Part shown: piece after piece, positions 23,101 to 35,494 of the stretch | How positions within the stretch are numbered: the stretch's first letter is position 1 | Layout: each line of letters opens with the position of its first letter | Assembly: GCA_030435675.1 (NCBI GenBank) | Contig: CM059624.1 | Span: 3,310,769-3,374,768, forward strand | Direction of reading: 5' to 3' | Length of the DNA: 64,000 nt | Source of the DNA: Steinernema hermaphroditum | Taxonomy: Eukaryota; Nematoda; Chromadorea; Rhabditida; Steinernematidae | The notes under the pieces: generated by a model | The model's input: the letters and a program-made list of their open reading frames with translations, nothing else | Told to the model about the DNA's origin: nothing | Database searches by the model: none | Made by a program: the position numbers and the translations under genes

Positions 23101-26100
23101 TGTTCATATTTCTTTGTCGCCACCACGTTTATGACACAATCTTTTTTTGAATATGCTTCGAAGCGCTGGTAGGCGGTATATCTGTTCCCAAAGCTGATCA
23201 AAATCTGGACTGATAATCATGTTCATGTTCCCAGTTTCGAACTGGTTAAACCAGGTGGAAACCAGCTTAAGAGTGTGATCTATCATGACGCGGTGACGTA
23301 ATAGATCTGATAGGCGGGCTACGCAAATGGAACTTGTTGCTTCATGTGCACTATTGATGGTCGCCGTTTTGTGCCCGACGTCTGCATTCCCGAAAGGGCT
23401 TTTGATCGATCGAGCCGTTTCTCTAGACTGTTTTCGCTCCGGGAGAATGTAAAATCCGATCCATGCGGCAGCGTGAATGAGATTCTAGTCCGACTTTTTA
23501 TGACATTCTGCGATTTGCGTATGTCTTAGCCTTCCGCTACGAGTTCCTTCCCCTCAAACAACATTTTTGAAGTGACAGATAGTGACAGCCGTGTGTCTAG
23601 CTCTTCCTTGTTTTCGCCGTTTTGTGTTCACCCAGTATCGTGTTATGCGTCACTACCAGTTTCTACTTTAGTCGGGCAGAGGCTGTGGATAATATGTCAT
23701 CTGATATGAAGCGAAATACCGTAAATTTATGGTCAATCTGTTATATTCTTTTGGCTCAACTTGGTCTTTTGGTTACCATCCTGTTATCATGTGTATTCTG
23801 TGAAGAAAGTGATCTAAATCGGTTGTGCAGAAAATTATGTGGCTTGTTGGAGGGCGGTGGCTGCAAACGGTGTGACCTTCAAAAGGATGACTAAGCCAGT
23901 GAATAATCTGTATGAGCTCCACCAGTTACCGTTCTGTTTGCTCTGTTTTCGCCGGCGCTCAAGGCCACCGATCGTGATGCTGCACCGCGCTCTCCATGTG
24001 TCCCAGCTTCTGTCACATACATTCTTAAACCTTCAAGTTGATTTCGTAATTCTGACGCACCTTCTGCTTTTCCCATTCCTCTTTTCATTGAATACGAATC
24101 TTTTTCAACCTATTAAGTGTGATGCATATTCTCTCGTTGTATGGCGAATGATTGAGCAATAATCTCATAGGTAACTCTTACAAAGTGCTCAGCTCAAAGT
24201 GAGTATTACGTGGAAGTACAGTGTTGAAGTAAATTGGGATGGGCAGTCACTTCAGTGGATATTTGCTTGTGTAATCCGATTCTCGACTATTCGAATAGGC
24301 AGCACAGACTATGTGGTCAAAGTACGTTCGAACAGTTCGAATAATATTTTCCAAGACAAATCATTTTTCGATTCAATATAAGTTAATTTTTTTTATTTGG
24401 AATGCTTTCCAATAACGCTAGTCATCATTCGAACAGTTTACATGGCTGTCAAACAGATTTTAGAGGGCTGACCCAGGTCAGAATGGATTGCAAGCAGTCA
24501 TTGGAAAACTAAGCTTCTGTCACATACATTCTTAAACCTACACCTTAAACCTGTCGCGAAAAAGTATTCATCTTTTACCACATAAGTTAAAATGTAATCG
24601 ATCCCATTCAATATCGTAAGTTGAAGATAGTAATGTTAGAGGTGCAGCAAAAAATAATGGAGAGGAAGAAGTGGGCGCTACCAAACGAACCTATCGTTTT
24701 CAAGTTTTTCTCATTTACTGCCAAAGCAGCGTTTTCATGCATGACTGACTTTTGTTTTCGCCTGCTTATCTTATTTGGTCATAAGGTCAGATCTAAGCTA
24801 GGCTCCACTCGCATTGGCCCGGCTCCGGAGGCAATCCGGCAATCCGTTCCGAACCCAATTATGGCATTACTGCGGACTGTTCCCGAAGAACGATGCGAAG
24901 AGATCGCAGACGATCATAGAAAAATGTATACCGTGCCCTTCGTCTCTAGTCGTCTGCGGTCTCGTCGAGTCGCTCCCTGTGAACAGTCGTGATTGTTTTT
25001 TAAAGCCAGTTCCTTTACGTTGCCATGATTTGATGAAACATTGTTAGTCAAAGCTCACATAAAGGCACTACCACACTTGTTTCCTGTCTCTGTGTTCCAT
25101 TTGTCCCTGGTGTGTTGACGAAATGGCGGACCTTTAGGCAGATGGGAATAACGTTGCTCATCAGCATGTTTTGAAAACACTGGAAACAAAGACCAGTAGG
25201 AGCTTTGATGCCTTTTTTAACAACTACCACCGGTAAACAGGATCGAGCGGTGTAACTAGCGCTCCGTTGCCCGGGTGCAATCGTACACCGGCTAATCGAT
25301 GACGATATTCGGTGTTACGAAATGAAGACAACGCTGGTGATGCATTGTTTCTATCTTTGAGAACGCCGACAACGAAACCGGTTTTCGTTTTTTGTAAGAT
25401 GGTCTTTGCCTCGCGTCACATGTTACGTGTTTGCCAGCAGAACGTTTTCGGAGTCTTTCGGCTTCTGCGAAGTGGTCCTCGTAAACAAGTCGCTATGCCC
25501 ACGTAGCTGAAACAGTGCCGTGATGTAACAGAAAATGTTGTCAACTATTTCGTTCATTTTCGTTATAGGTGAGGTCACCTGATTCGCCGTGATGAGGCGG
25601 TGGAGTACGTGACCATTTGGCGTTTAATTTTAGCATTTAACCGAACTTCTAGCATTCTTTTAGACTTGCACATCATGTTTCTCAGCTTCTACTTTCGTTT
25701 TCCTACAGACGGAACTAAACGCAAGGCTAGTCGGAACCCTGAGTACTTTTATTTTCACCACTGCTGATCGACGACCTATCGCACTTCTAACAGTAATAAA
25801 TCAAAGGAGCAAATGGACTTTATATGAGACTGACGATCAGGGCTCTGTGATGACGCTATGTCCTCTAGGTGGCGGTTTAGTTCCTACATAAGAGCGCCTC
25901 TTGTAGGAAATCTAGGAAATGTTATTTTGTTTTATGGCGTTGTAATGCACTCGTTTAGCACAATCGTTTTGTTCGAAATTCAACCAACAAGAGTGTCTGT
26001 TTGCCAAAGGGCGTATTTCGATTTTTTGCCTGGAAATCTTAAATGTTTCATGGAGAGGTGGCTTGTGTCCTTGAAAATTTCATTATTTCATTGCCTATTC

Positions 26101-27230
26101 GATCAAATAATGAAAGAAAAGGTCGCGCACTGTGTAGCCGCTCGGAGATGCAACGAAAGTCTTGCTCTGAGTGCTTAGAATGAACATTCCTCAGCCCAAT
26201 ATTGCAAGAATGCTACAAACGGCATCACTGGTAGTTCTCAAAACATTCCTGATTTGCGTCTGTATTCTGGAGCTGATAGAGGGTTAGATCTATAAAATCG
26301 TAGACCGTCTGCTGTGTAAGGAACTGTCGCGAATTCATACTTGATGACTACCTTCCCACTCTGAAGCACTTCGATAGATACTGCAGAAAAAGTTCATCTT
26401 GCTACTGAATCGTTGTCACATTTAGTAATAGTTGTTTGTATTTTTTCTTCACAGAACCGTCAGTAAACAGTTGACAATCAGTAACAAACAAAAGAGAACA
26501 GTGTGCACGTTGAAAACAAAAGAGGCGCGCGGCTGGACTCGATGTCCAAAAACCCCTAGAGACAGGGTCTGGAGTCTCAAGTGAGGATAAACGATTCTCT
26601 TTCTTACTCGTCGGCATCTCTGATTTCAGTATTGTTTCCAGAAAAAAGACCGTTCCCCTGATTCACAGTATAACGAGTTATTCTCGAGAGTATGCCATGC
26701 GTTCCTTCGTTAGATTTGTATTCAACCGCGATTCACGCTGTATTTTTAATTTCTGATCTTTCAATGTTTACGACCGACTCGGCGTCGTCGTTTTCAAACT
26801 ATGTCGTCGCCCGCATTTTAATATTTTTTATGTCGCATGCACTCTACACTGCCGTCTGTCTTCTTATTCTCCTTTTTCCATAATCCACTTACAGCTAGCC
26901 AGTGCCACCCCTCGATAACCCGGATGTGCAAGTCCCCTGGGTGTCGACGATGTCTGATGTCGAGACAGATAGGCTCTTTACGTCGCGCTTCTCCTCGGAA
27001 AGCGCCATTTGAACCCTTTGTTTCTGTCGCGATTAAGCGCATTGTTTCCCGTGACTCACATAACGATGGGACCATGTTAAATGTCAATTTTTCGCATTTC
27101 AGAACCGACGGCTTACGACGGCCGCATTGTTATGTGAAGAGGCGCTTTCATATTTCCCCTATTCATACACTGTGTACTTTCATTTGATGTTATTCGACGA
27201 CGTCGGACGCGCCAACTGAAGAAAACGTCG
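17110..27230. other. About 10 kb without a supportable gene
   Basis: No splice-consistent gene was found. Patches of higher GC occur at 17680-17790 (including a GCCGG/CCGGC palindromic stretch near 17730), 19860-20340 and 21540-21700. The 19.9-20.3 kb patch has a plus-strand ORF with a Leu-rich signal-like segment (PPPLLLLLLLVTALSPLLQG) and an overlapping Ser/Gly-rich minus ORF; neither has clear exon borders. A 28-bp exact direct repeat starting AGCTTCTGTCACATACATTC occurs at 24004 and 24513. The region could be regulatory or introns of an unseen gene. Confidence 0.4.
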
Positions 27231-27232
27231 CG

Positions 27233-30200
27233 ATGAGAACAGCCGTCCGCACAACCGCATTTCTCCTTCTATTCGGCTTTCACTTCAGCGTTGCTCAAAA
27301 CGGCGATAATGGTGAGTGCCGAATTTTCGAAATGTTGTGGACAAATTTCGTTAGAAGGAATGTTCCAAGTTGTTCGTGAAAAAAAATGAAGATCAGAGTA
27401 CCAAAATCAGAGATTCCAACTGAGCCGGGTCTACCGAGCCGAGCCAGGTGGGCGAGCCAGCTAGCTAAGCCGAAGCTGGAGCCGGCTCAATTTGACCGAG
27501 TCCACATCACTGACTTAATTTAACCTGACCCACGAGACAACCACTCTTGTAGCAATCATCTGAAACCGTTCAAAAGGTTAAGAACTTTCGGAAATGACAA
27601 ATGCTGATCAAGTGAAAATGCGAGAGTGAACTGGAGGAGTCGAACTCACATAATCTGGACAGCGGATGAGATTAGAATGCACTTGTATTCAGTTGGGATT
27701 TTTTTTAATCTCGTGGTCCCGTTCTTTATTTCGAGTTTATTTACGCCCTCTAACCATAACAAATTTAGTCCTATCTGCGATCGACTTTCACTTCGGAAGG
27801 TTCCATTGTGAGATTTATTTTGAAAATTGACCTTTTCGTAGCACCCGCTGCCATACAGTGGCCATAATTTCTCTGCATCTTACAGAGCCGTAACTACGGT
27901 TGGCAGTACGAGTCGTATTTTTCGACTAGAGATACTTGTAGGACTTACTCAGCCTCGCCTGGCCACAGCATGTTCTTTCTAAAAGGGTACAATATCATGA
28001 AGAAATTCCGACTGATTCCGACTAAAAATTGTATGAATTGTGTGTATATATTCCTTATCATAAGCCCAACTATCTTTTGTGAAATAGTCAATAAACAATC
28101 ACTGAAATGATACGCCTTTATTTCTGGACCGACCCCATAGCATCTCATCGCATCAACCAATCAACCGGGATTCGAACAGTGGCCTTAACTCCTTTGTATT
28201 CTGTAGAGCCGCAACAGAAGCATTGTTTTGCGATTACTCCAATCGTTGCTTTTAGCCTCCAAATCTAGCGAGGAGTCTCGCGACTCACCACCAAGTGCCA
28301 TCAAGGAGTCAAGTGCCACATCTATGCCTTTTATACAGGACGCGTTAGGACCTTTGTACTTCCCTCAATCGTACAAAGTCACTTGTTGTATGGGTGGAAC
28401 GCCGATTCATGAATCAGAAGAGGTATAACGCTCGGCCATAAATTTCATACCAACATTCGCCTTTTAGCTCGTCCGCAACTGGACGCAGCATGCGTCGGAC
28501 TACTTAGTCGAGAACGGCTCCAACGAAGGGGAGTCAAACTGTCGTGCCTTCCAAGGCGAATACCTGATCTCGGCCACGGCCATCTTCCGCAACCTCAAAG
28601 GTTCTGGAGTACGGTGCCAGTGCCCCGATGTCGGTGGTCAACACCGACTCGACAGATATTGTCGAAAGATGCCCCCCTGCCTCAACAAGGGCTACCGTAT
28701 GTTCTCCGGCAGCATGAAATGCATCTGTCCTGAGCCCTACTTCGGCGACCGCTGTCAGAAGTACTGTGATCAGGGTCAACGCATCAAAGGCGCCGACGGT
28801 CGGGACTACTGCAGCTGTGTGCCGTTCTACCAGGGCGAAGAGTGTCGGGATATGGTGTGCCTCAACAATGGAACGATCAAGAACGAGCGGTGTCACTGTC
28901 CACCGAACTTTCTTGGCTATCATTGCGAAATCGACACTCGAGGCACGAGTGGATCCAGGTTCCAGCGATACGGAGAACAAGGAAGTGAGCTGTTTTCGAG
29001 GGACGTCTCCGGCACGATCTTCAGCCTCATCATGATCGTTGTTTTGGTCGTCTCCATGTATCTGCTAATGAAACACAGAATGCAGGTAAGCTGTCCCTAT
29101 TCATGGCTTAGAAAACGTGTTGTTACGGATACCCGTTCAACGAGTAGAATGTCACTTTCAATAGCTTTTCATTAGTCCATTATTTATCTTCCTTAGCTCC
29201 ACATAAGGATTTTCCACTTACAAGGACAGGTGCCAAACTATCCGATTCCGAAATGATTCCGCTGAAATTTGGCAGGGAGATAGACATGATAGAGTGTAGC
29301 AAAGCCTAATAGATTTCATCGGTCACTGGGGGGTTTAAGCTATATTTGAGAGCTGTGTTTGTCCTCTGCAATTGTAAGGTCTCTCGGTGCGATTTTCCTG
29401 AAGCCACAAAATATATGGTGTACATGTGTGTCTTACCATTTTTAACTGCCTTTTTAAGGGATTCGGCATTTACGACCAAAATTAACATTGTAAATTACCA
29501 AGCATGTCTATAAGACTATCCTATCAGGCTTTGTTATACTCCGCTATGTCTATAACCCTGTCTAAAAGTTCAGCTGAATCGGCATGGGACAGTTTAATAT
29601 CTCTCCTTCTTAGCTTAGCTAGACATTAAGCACAACTGATCACTAGTGTGAAATTTAATAATGACTCCAGATTGTCCGATCACACGGTCACAATTCGCCT
29701 AAGTTCTAGGCATCCATCGACCTAGCTATCTCATAACAGGCGTTGCAGGTGCAGTCACGCTTCACCGCCACCAGACGGGAATTCTTGACCGGTGCCGGAT
29801 ACTCGTATCCGGGAGTCGCTACGGGTAGTTGCGCCATTTCCGGAGGAAGACGAGACATGATCATGACACCTGAAGATGCTCGCATCATGCACTTCAGGCC
29901 GCTGCCCATGGTTGAAGGTGGACCGCCGCCTTACGTGCCTCCGGGTTCTCGAGGTTCGAAACATTTTGCACATCGTCCCTTACTGTCACTTATCTATAGG
30001 TCGCACGCGTCGAAACGAGACCCTTCCACCTCTTCCCAGTTATGAGGATGCCACCAAGCTTCCACCATTAAGGTTGATTTCCCATATATAGCGTATGTAA
30101 ATGAAACGATTTCTAGGCAAAACGTGAGCCAAGAGGAAGCGCCACAAGAGGAACAGCAGTCCACAGAGCCTGAATCTGTGTCCGCACTCGCGCAAACGGT

Positions 30201-30354
30201 GACCAGTCCATCAGAGGACCAGCCGTCAAGCTCCACCTCCCCCTCCATGCCGGTATCCCCCTCTCTACCCTCCGACACTCCGTCGCCGTCGAAAGCGGGT
30301 GACGAACAAGACGACGAGCGACTGAAGAGGTCGACGAGCAGAAGAAGCATCTGA
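27233..30354 (+). CDS. Single-pass EGF-type membrane protein with PY-motif cytoplasmic tail
   Basis: Predicted type I surface protein of 462 residues. Exons: 27233-27311, 28256-28422, 28468-29085, 29740-29953, 30000-30072, 30117-30354; phases agree at every junction (the exon 4 acceptor could instead be nine bases later). Order: signal peptide (FLLLFGFHFSVAQ), Ser-rich segment, a unique domain with VTCCMGG and NWT/NGS N-glycosylation sequons, three Cys-rich EGF-like units (CQCPDVGG..., CICPEPYFGDRC, CHCPPNFLGYHC), membrane helix (TIFSLIMIVVLVVSMYLLM), then a tail with GGPPPYVPP and LPSYEDA, both able to bind WW domains, and an acidic Ser/Pro-rich end. The neighbour at 31.4 kb is a shorter paralogue. 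I recognise no orthologue. Poly(A) signal at 30477. Confidence 0.9.
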
Positions 30355-30476
30355 GAGTGTCATCGCCGAATTCTTCCTCCTCAATTCATGTACAGGTTGT
30401 ATTATAAGAGTCACAATTCGTGTTTGTAAATGTTCTATTGTCAAGTTGACATGTCGCTAGTGCCACTGATTAGCTC

Positions 30477-30482
30477 AATAAA
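30477..30482 (+). terminator. Poly(A) signal of the long EGF-type gene
   Basis: AATAAA about 122 nt after the stop at 30352-30354. Confidence 0.65.
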
Positions 30483-30489
30483 TGAAAAT

Positions 30490-31390
30490 GCATTTAAATA
30501 ACTGGATATTGCTAAAACACAGGGAGAATCGGAGTCAAGGAGTTATGGTCTATACCTTAAAGGGAAGCTGATGGAATTCGTGAAAAAATACGCATGACCA
30601 TGGTGGAGTTTAGCGTCTAACTTGGAGATCGCCTTCTATTGTAACCAGTAACTAATTAGATGATCGATGATTTAAGACGCTAATCATCAATGACAGCCTA
30701 TGTGCGCTTCGCGTCTATTCGACAGCAAAAGTATCGACTTGAAATAGAGACGAATGTGATCGAATGTGAAACGAAAGTCACCGTTAGTGGTGTTTTCTTA
30801 TTTTAGGACGAAAGAGAACATACTAAATGGCCATAGACATGTGCAATAGACGGCTGTGGACAGAATTGAATAATTGTGCGAAGAATCCGGTGGCCCGACC
30901 TGCTTTCGGAGATCCCAGGACAGCCGAACTTCAAAATTTCATGGACCGTGGAACCAGCACGTAATCGATGTAATTCTCTGTTCCTTTGACCGATGATATC
31001 GACATTAATTTCCATTCATGAGCTATCTTTAAACTGGAAGGAACAGCATCCATCCGACTATGACGATGAACAACTTTTCGAAAAAACAACTTACTATAGG
31101 CGAGATTTTTACACACCTTTGCTGGAGTTATGTACATAGGGTGACACTGTCCTCTTTGCCCGCCTGTAATCGTAGTCAAACTCTTGATACTGTACTGGCG
31201 GACACAACGATGAGAGTCAAACAAGAAATCTGTTTTCATTCTGTCTACCTAAGTGTTTCGAACACATTCGCATGGCTCTCTTTGATGCGTCAACCTATAA
31301 CTAGTTACTGACAACAACATTCTTTTACGTCAGCAATTGGTTGTGCCCGCGACTCTTTTATTTTTACCTTGATGGTAAAGACGAACAGCT
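30490..31390. other. Intergenic region between the two EGF-type genes
   Basis: No exon-like ORF or recognised motif was seen. It presumably contains the promoter of the downstream paralogue, but I see no clear TATA box. Confidence 0.4.
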
Positions 31391-31400
31391 TGATGCCAGA

Positions 31401-32410
31401 ATGAAATATTCATTGCTCTTTATTGCTCTTTGTATTCAGCCTATATTTGCAAAGGACGTTTCTGATGGTGAGTCTAGATCTGCCCCGTAATAACACATCA
31501 TCGTGGTTCTTCAAATTTTTCAATTTTGGCCAGTATTTTGTACAAATCACTTTCATGGTTCGTTGGCTATTCTTTTTTCCATCTTCTAACGACCGATATT
31601 TTGTAATTTGCGCAATACGATACCACCCCTTCCGCAAAGATAGCTCAATGGCCCTAAACATACAATAAACAAAACCACAAAGAGGCACATCCAGAGAGGA
31701 AGCATCCAAATTTAAACTTTCCAAATTTCAGAGTCCCGCTCCAGTGAAGAAGAATCTCTTGACTCGTTTCCATGCCTAAACGGAGGCCACCTCTTCCCAA
31801 ACACTTCAAAATGTAGCTGTCCAGATCCGTATTTTGGGAACAGTTGTAATAAACATTGCCTACATGGAATGTTGATTAAACTTCCGCATGAGAAGGAGCG
31901 TTGCAGATGCTTAATGTACCATCAAGGCGACGAATGCAAAGAGAAATCCTGTGAAAATGGTGGAATACTTCAGAACGACACGTGTTCTTGCCTATCAAAC
32001 TATTTCGGAGACCACTGTCAGTTTGAATCGGGACCCCTAGAAGTGGCTTTCAAAGTATACGAACCCAAGACAAGTGAGATACCAACAAGACATCCGCCTT
32101 ATAAGCTCTTAGGAGGAGCGTTTATTCTTCTACTCTGTGTATTATGCATTGCTCTTCGACCTAAATCCCAGGTTGGCACAGCCAGGATAAGCCAACTTTA
32201 TTAAATGGTACTTTTTAGGAGAATCCTGATAGTTCCCCAACGACTAATCTATCAGCGGCCGAAAATGGCTTTTTTAACCCAGGAAATAGCCCAGGGCACG
32301 AGCTGCCTCCCTATCCGGTGGCACACTTCCAACCGCCAGAAATCTTACCTACATACGAAGAAGCCACGGAGAATACACCGTCAAGGTATTTTCCCAGAAA
32401 TTACGTGTAG
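31401..32410 (+). CDS. Short single-pass EGF-type membrane protein with PY-motif tail (paralogue)
   Basis: Predicted type I membrane protein of 232 residues. Exons 31401-31467, 31732-32171, 32219-32410; phases agree. Order: signal peptide (MKYSLLFIALCIQPIFA), Ser/Glu-rich start, EGF-like units (CLNGGHLFPNTSKCSCPDPY, RCLMYHQGDEC, CSCLSNYFGDHC), membrane helix (GGAFILLLCVLCIAL), and a tail with LPPYP and LPTYEEAT. It lacks the N-terminal unique domain and one Cys-rich segment of the upstream gene but keeps the membrane and PY layout, so it is a diverged tandem duplicate. The second intron begins GTTGGC rather than GTAAG. Confidence 0.87.
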
Positions 32411-32524
32411 TCGAATGCATTTTCAGTCGGAATGGAGGCCACGCACAGGCGCGGTCCAGCGGTCCATAGTCAGCATTAAAGTCATCAACGCTCTTCACAT
32501 TGTCAAGTAACTGATGTGACACTG

Positions 32525-32910
32525 AAAAAGTAAGAGCTTTGTTCCCTTTGGGCATGTTCGGAAAGCATAAAACACGAAAATATCGTGCACGCGTGATGTT
32601 AAACAGCAGATGGTCGTTGATTATGACTTTCACGTCATACGCCGAAGATTGGCAATAAAGAAGACAGTTAAAGGCCTTTGATGGGGTGCAATGTAGTATG
32701 ATCCCATTAAAGCGCGGCGCCGACGTCGTGGCGCCGACTCTCACGACATCTCGTGTGGTGAAACCGCCCCCTCAATTTCATTCCCGTTCACTACCGAGTT
32801 AATTTTGAAACCTTTTTCGATGAAAAGCAGCTTCGTCCTAGCCGTCGGGGAGATTCCGGTCCACATAATGGCGTTAGCAGCCCCAAAGTTTTCTTTTTCG
32901 ATGTCAGCGA
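32525..32910 (-). pseudogene. Tc1-like transposase relic, copy 1
   Basis: Minus-strand text AIMWTGISPTARTKLLFIEK, followed by INSVVNGNEI, corresponds to the VMVWAGISATGKTPLVFIEKGVKIN-type block of Tc1-like transposases. A second frame reads RFNGIILHCTPSKAFNCLL and then DVKVIINDHLLFN. About 360 bp is repeated at 33300-33665 in the same orientation and in part at 37890-38060 inverted. Frame changes show decay. Confidence 0.65.
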
Positions 32911-33299
32911 ATCGAGGAGAGTCTCTTCGTCGGTATATAGGTCGTTCTGACGATTTAGGTTATGATTTACTACCGGTTCCGGCACTTCTGGCACTGATTG
33001 CAAGGCTTATGAAACAATGATTCTTCTTTCGGAGAAAACTCATTTCAATTTGTTGAGGTCTTGTTGGCGCAGCCAAATCGTAGTTTAACGGACACACACA
33101 GCGGAAAGCTGCTGCAACTTTTTCTCCGAGTGGGTGTTTTTTGGCTCTTCAAAAGGTTTATGGAGTTATATTTTTTTATATTGCCTTCGACACGCGCCCT
33201 AGGGGTATTTCTGATATCCATTATCAAACAAACAGACCATGCTTTATAGCGATCACTATAATTCCCAACGAGATGAATCGTGACCTATAAACTTATGCT

Positions 33300-33665
33300 T
33301 AACTGCCCATTAGTTTTGGAAAACCGAACACTAAGGCACAAAAATATCGTCCAAACGTGTTGTTAAACAGCAAGTGGTCGTTGGTTACGATTTTCACGTC
33401 ATCCGCCGAAGATTGGCAATAACGAAGGCAGCCTTTAATGGGGGTGCAATCTAGTATGATCCCATTATAGAGCGGCGCAGGCGTCGTGGCGATTCTCACG
33501 ACATTTGTTGTGGTAAGTCCGCTCCCCCAATTTCATTCCGGTCCAGTTCCGAGTTGATTTTAGCACGTTTTTCGATCAAAAGCAGCTTCATCTTAGCCTC
33601 CACTGAGATTTCGTCCCATATTATGGCATTAGAAGCGCTGAAGTTTCTGAATATTTGCGCTGAAG
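33300..33665 (-). pseudogene. Tc1-like transposase relic, copy 2
   Basis: Direct, diverged copy of 32525-32910. Shared nucleotide landmarks are TTAAACAGCA, GTGGTCGTTG (copy 1: ATGGTCGTTG), CGCCGAAGATTGGCAATAA and GTATGATCCCATTA. It is too short and broken to encode a transposase. Confidence 0.65.
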
Positions 33666-33750
33666 ATCATCTGATGCGGTAATTGGTGCATTGTGTGTCG
33701 TTGTGAGTCATTGTTTCATCGATTGCAGAGTTACCTTTTTGTTTCTGGAA

Positions 33751-33927
33751 ATGGCCTCACCCCTGTCGCAAACGCCCCCAGAAGTGGAAGACCCTCTGCT
33801 GTTTTTGGAGTTTCGACAACTCCCAGATGCTCGTGAAGCTCGCCGTCTCCTTGTGATATTCTCGGATTGTCTATTATTCGGTGTCATGCAAGGCGCAATA
33901 CCTTTAATTCGCGAAATAAAGTCGTAA
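33751..33927 (+). repeat. R1 repeat, best-preserved 3' part with a 58-codon ORF
   Basis: The frame MASPLSQTPPEVEDPLLFLE, ending LIREIKS and a stop, is open here, whereas the copies at 5.4, 6.9 and 36.1 kb are broken. It may approximate the C-terminus of the protein from which R1 derives. No family is recognised. Whether it is expressed is unknown. Confidence 0.45.
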
Positions 33928-34199
33928 CAACCCAAGATAGGGAAGCCCCATTAATTGCACGTGGAAGCCATTACCGAAACGGCATCGTTAAATCTCAATC
34001 GCAGACAAACTCGCAACATGCAGGATGAAGAATTGTTCATGCTGGAATTGAACACGGACAACAGTTTGTTAACAATAACTTTATAAAACTAACCAGAAGG
34101 CAAATCAATCACAACAGGGCCAACTTTTCACATACAAGAAATTGGGAAGGGGGATAGACTTCATAGGCACTATGCTGGGAACACAAGGCATTTGACGGC

Positions 34200-34345
34200 A
34201 GTGGTGATCGGGCGGCGATGACGGCTTCTTGGCGAGACGGTGGAACTACGGCTCTCTGGAGTTCCAGGCCTTCTGGGAACCGGGGCGATCATTGCGCCAA
34301 CGGCGGCCAAGGTGACGAAGTGTGAACCATCACTGGAGCGGCGCG
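34200..34345 (+). repeat. R2 dispersed repeat copy
   Basis: The plus strand reads FLARRWNYGSLEFQAFWEPG, matching the minus strand near 14560. A more distant resemblance (FQTFWED) is on the minus strand at 44040. It has no start codon or exon borders and is probably a fragment. Confidence 0.45.
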
Positions 34346-34487
34346 GACTTCAGTGAGGCTCAGACTGCCCGTGGCAGCACGAGTGGCCGGACGGAGGTGG
34401 CGGTCTTCTTGCAGCACCCGAGGCACTAAAAAAGAGGTACAATTTGAGACGAGATCTCAGAAAATCACCGTCACTTACGCGCTAATC

Positions 34488-35447
34488 TCAGTGGGCTGTC
34501 GTCGCGCTGAACTGGACGACCTGCACGTTGATGGCGGTCGTCTTCTTCCACGGGTTGAACGCCTTCCTCAGCGGCCTAAATGCAGGTTCTCATTCGTTTT
34601 GAAAATAAAACCAATCACTTACTTATTAAATATTAGGTGGAGCACCACGGGCACCACCAGGCTGTTCAGCCCAAAGCAGGCCGTGAGGCACACCTCTGCA
34701 GCCGGGGAGTCGAACCCAAGCATGAACACCAGGTGAATGACGAGTTCGATGGCGAATCGAACCCCGGCATTCACCAGGGAGTTCTTCTGGACGACGTTCC
34801 CGGTGTAGTAGATGTGCCTCACTATGAAGGCATAGACCAGGAACGTTCCGAGGAACGACCCGATCATTTGCACATCAGTTGTGATGCGGAGGGCATCACA
34901 GGCCGGCTGCGTCGTGTTGAACGACGGGGCGAACTTCCCCGGGTAGACTTCATAGTCGCACCATGGGGAGACGGTGAGGAAGAAGCTGAGGACGGCGTAG
35001 ATGTAAATGACGGCCGTTGTCACCTGAATACCGTTTGTCAGAATTGTCAGGATATTTTTCTCACCTTGGCCCATCCGTCGGGCAACGGCTTGTTGCAGTT
35101 GATTTCGAGCCGCATCACTGCGAGCTCGAAACTGAGGAGCGCCTCCACGCGCGTGCTCAGGGTGAACACCTTGAAAAAGGTGGACGCGACGTGGAGGACG
35201 TCTTGCCCAATGAGGTGCATCAGGCCGCTTAGAACAAGGCCCGGCACCGCCGCCATCTGCACAACTCCGATGTGCGCCATCAGGCGATACACTTCGGAGC
35301 TGCTGTGCTTCTTAATTAAAATCTAAAATTATGTATTTGCAAATGCACATACAATCATTGTAAACGTACATACAGCACACGGCCGTAGAGAGGAGTTCCG
35401 ATAACTCCGATGAGCAAGAAAAGTACACCAGCGAAGATGTTGAGCAT
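34488..35447 (-). CDS. Nematode 7TM chemoreceptor-type protein
   Basis: Predicted seven-helix membrane receptor, 274 residues. Minus-strand exons: 35447-35370, 35322-35065, 35023-34623, 34575-34488; introns 41-47 nt with agreeing phases. Helices visible include NIFAGVLFLLIGVIG, IGVVQMAAVPGLVLSGL, AVIYIYAVLSFFLTV, MIGSFLGTFLVYAFI and FAIELVIHLVFMLGF, with a cytoplasmic tail KPLRKAFNPWKK. The pattern of SSSEVYRLMAHIG after helix 1 and RLEINC after helix 3 most resembles the srt/srx group, but I cannot fix the class. The start used follows a TTTCAG acceptor by eight bases. A short upstream exon is possible because the N-terminus is brief. Confidence 0.82.
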
Positions 35448-35494
35448 GTTGGCGACTGAAATATGAACCAAAGTCTTAAACCGCTAATAAGGGA

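Noticed and set aside
28160..28185. CCGGGATTCGAAC resembling a tRNA T-loop on the minus strand
   Set aside because: The flanking bases do not form the 5-bp T stem or an acceptor stem, so it is not a tRNA.
34637..35326. 229-codon plus-strand ORF
   Set aside because: Antisense to the minus-strand 7TM gene, whose helices and in-phase introns are clear.
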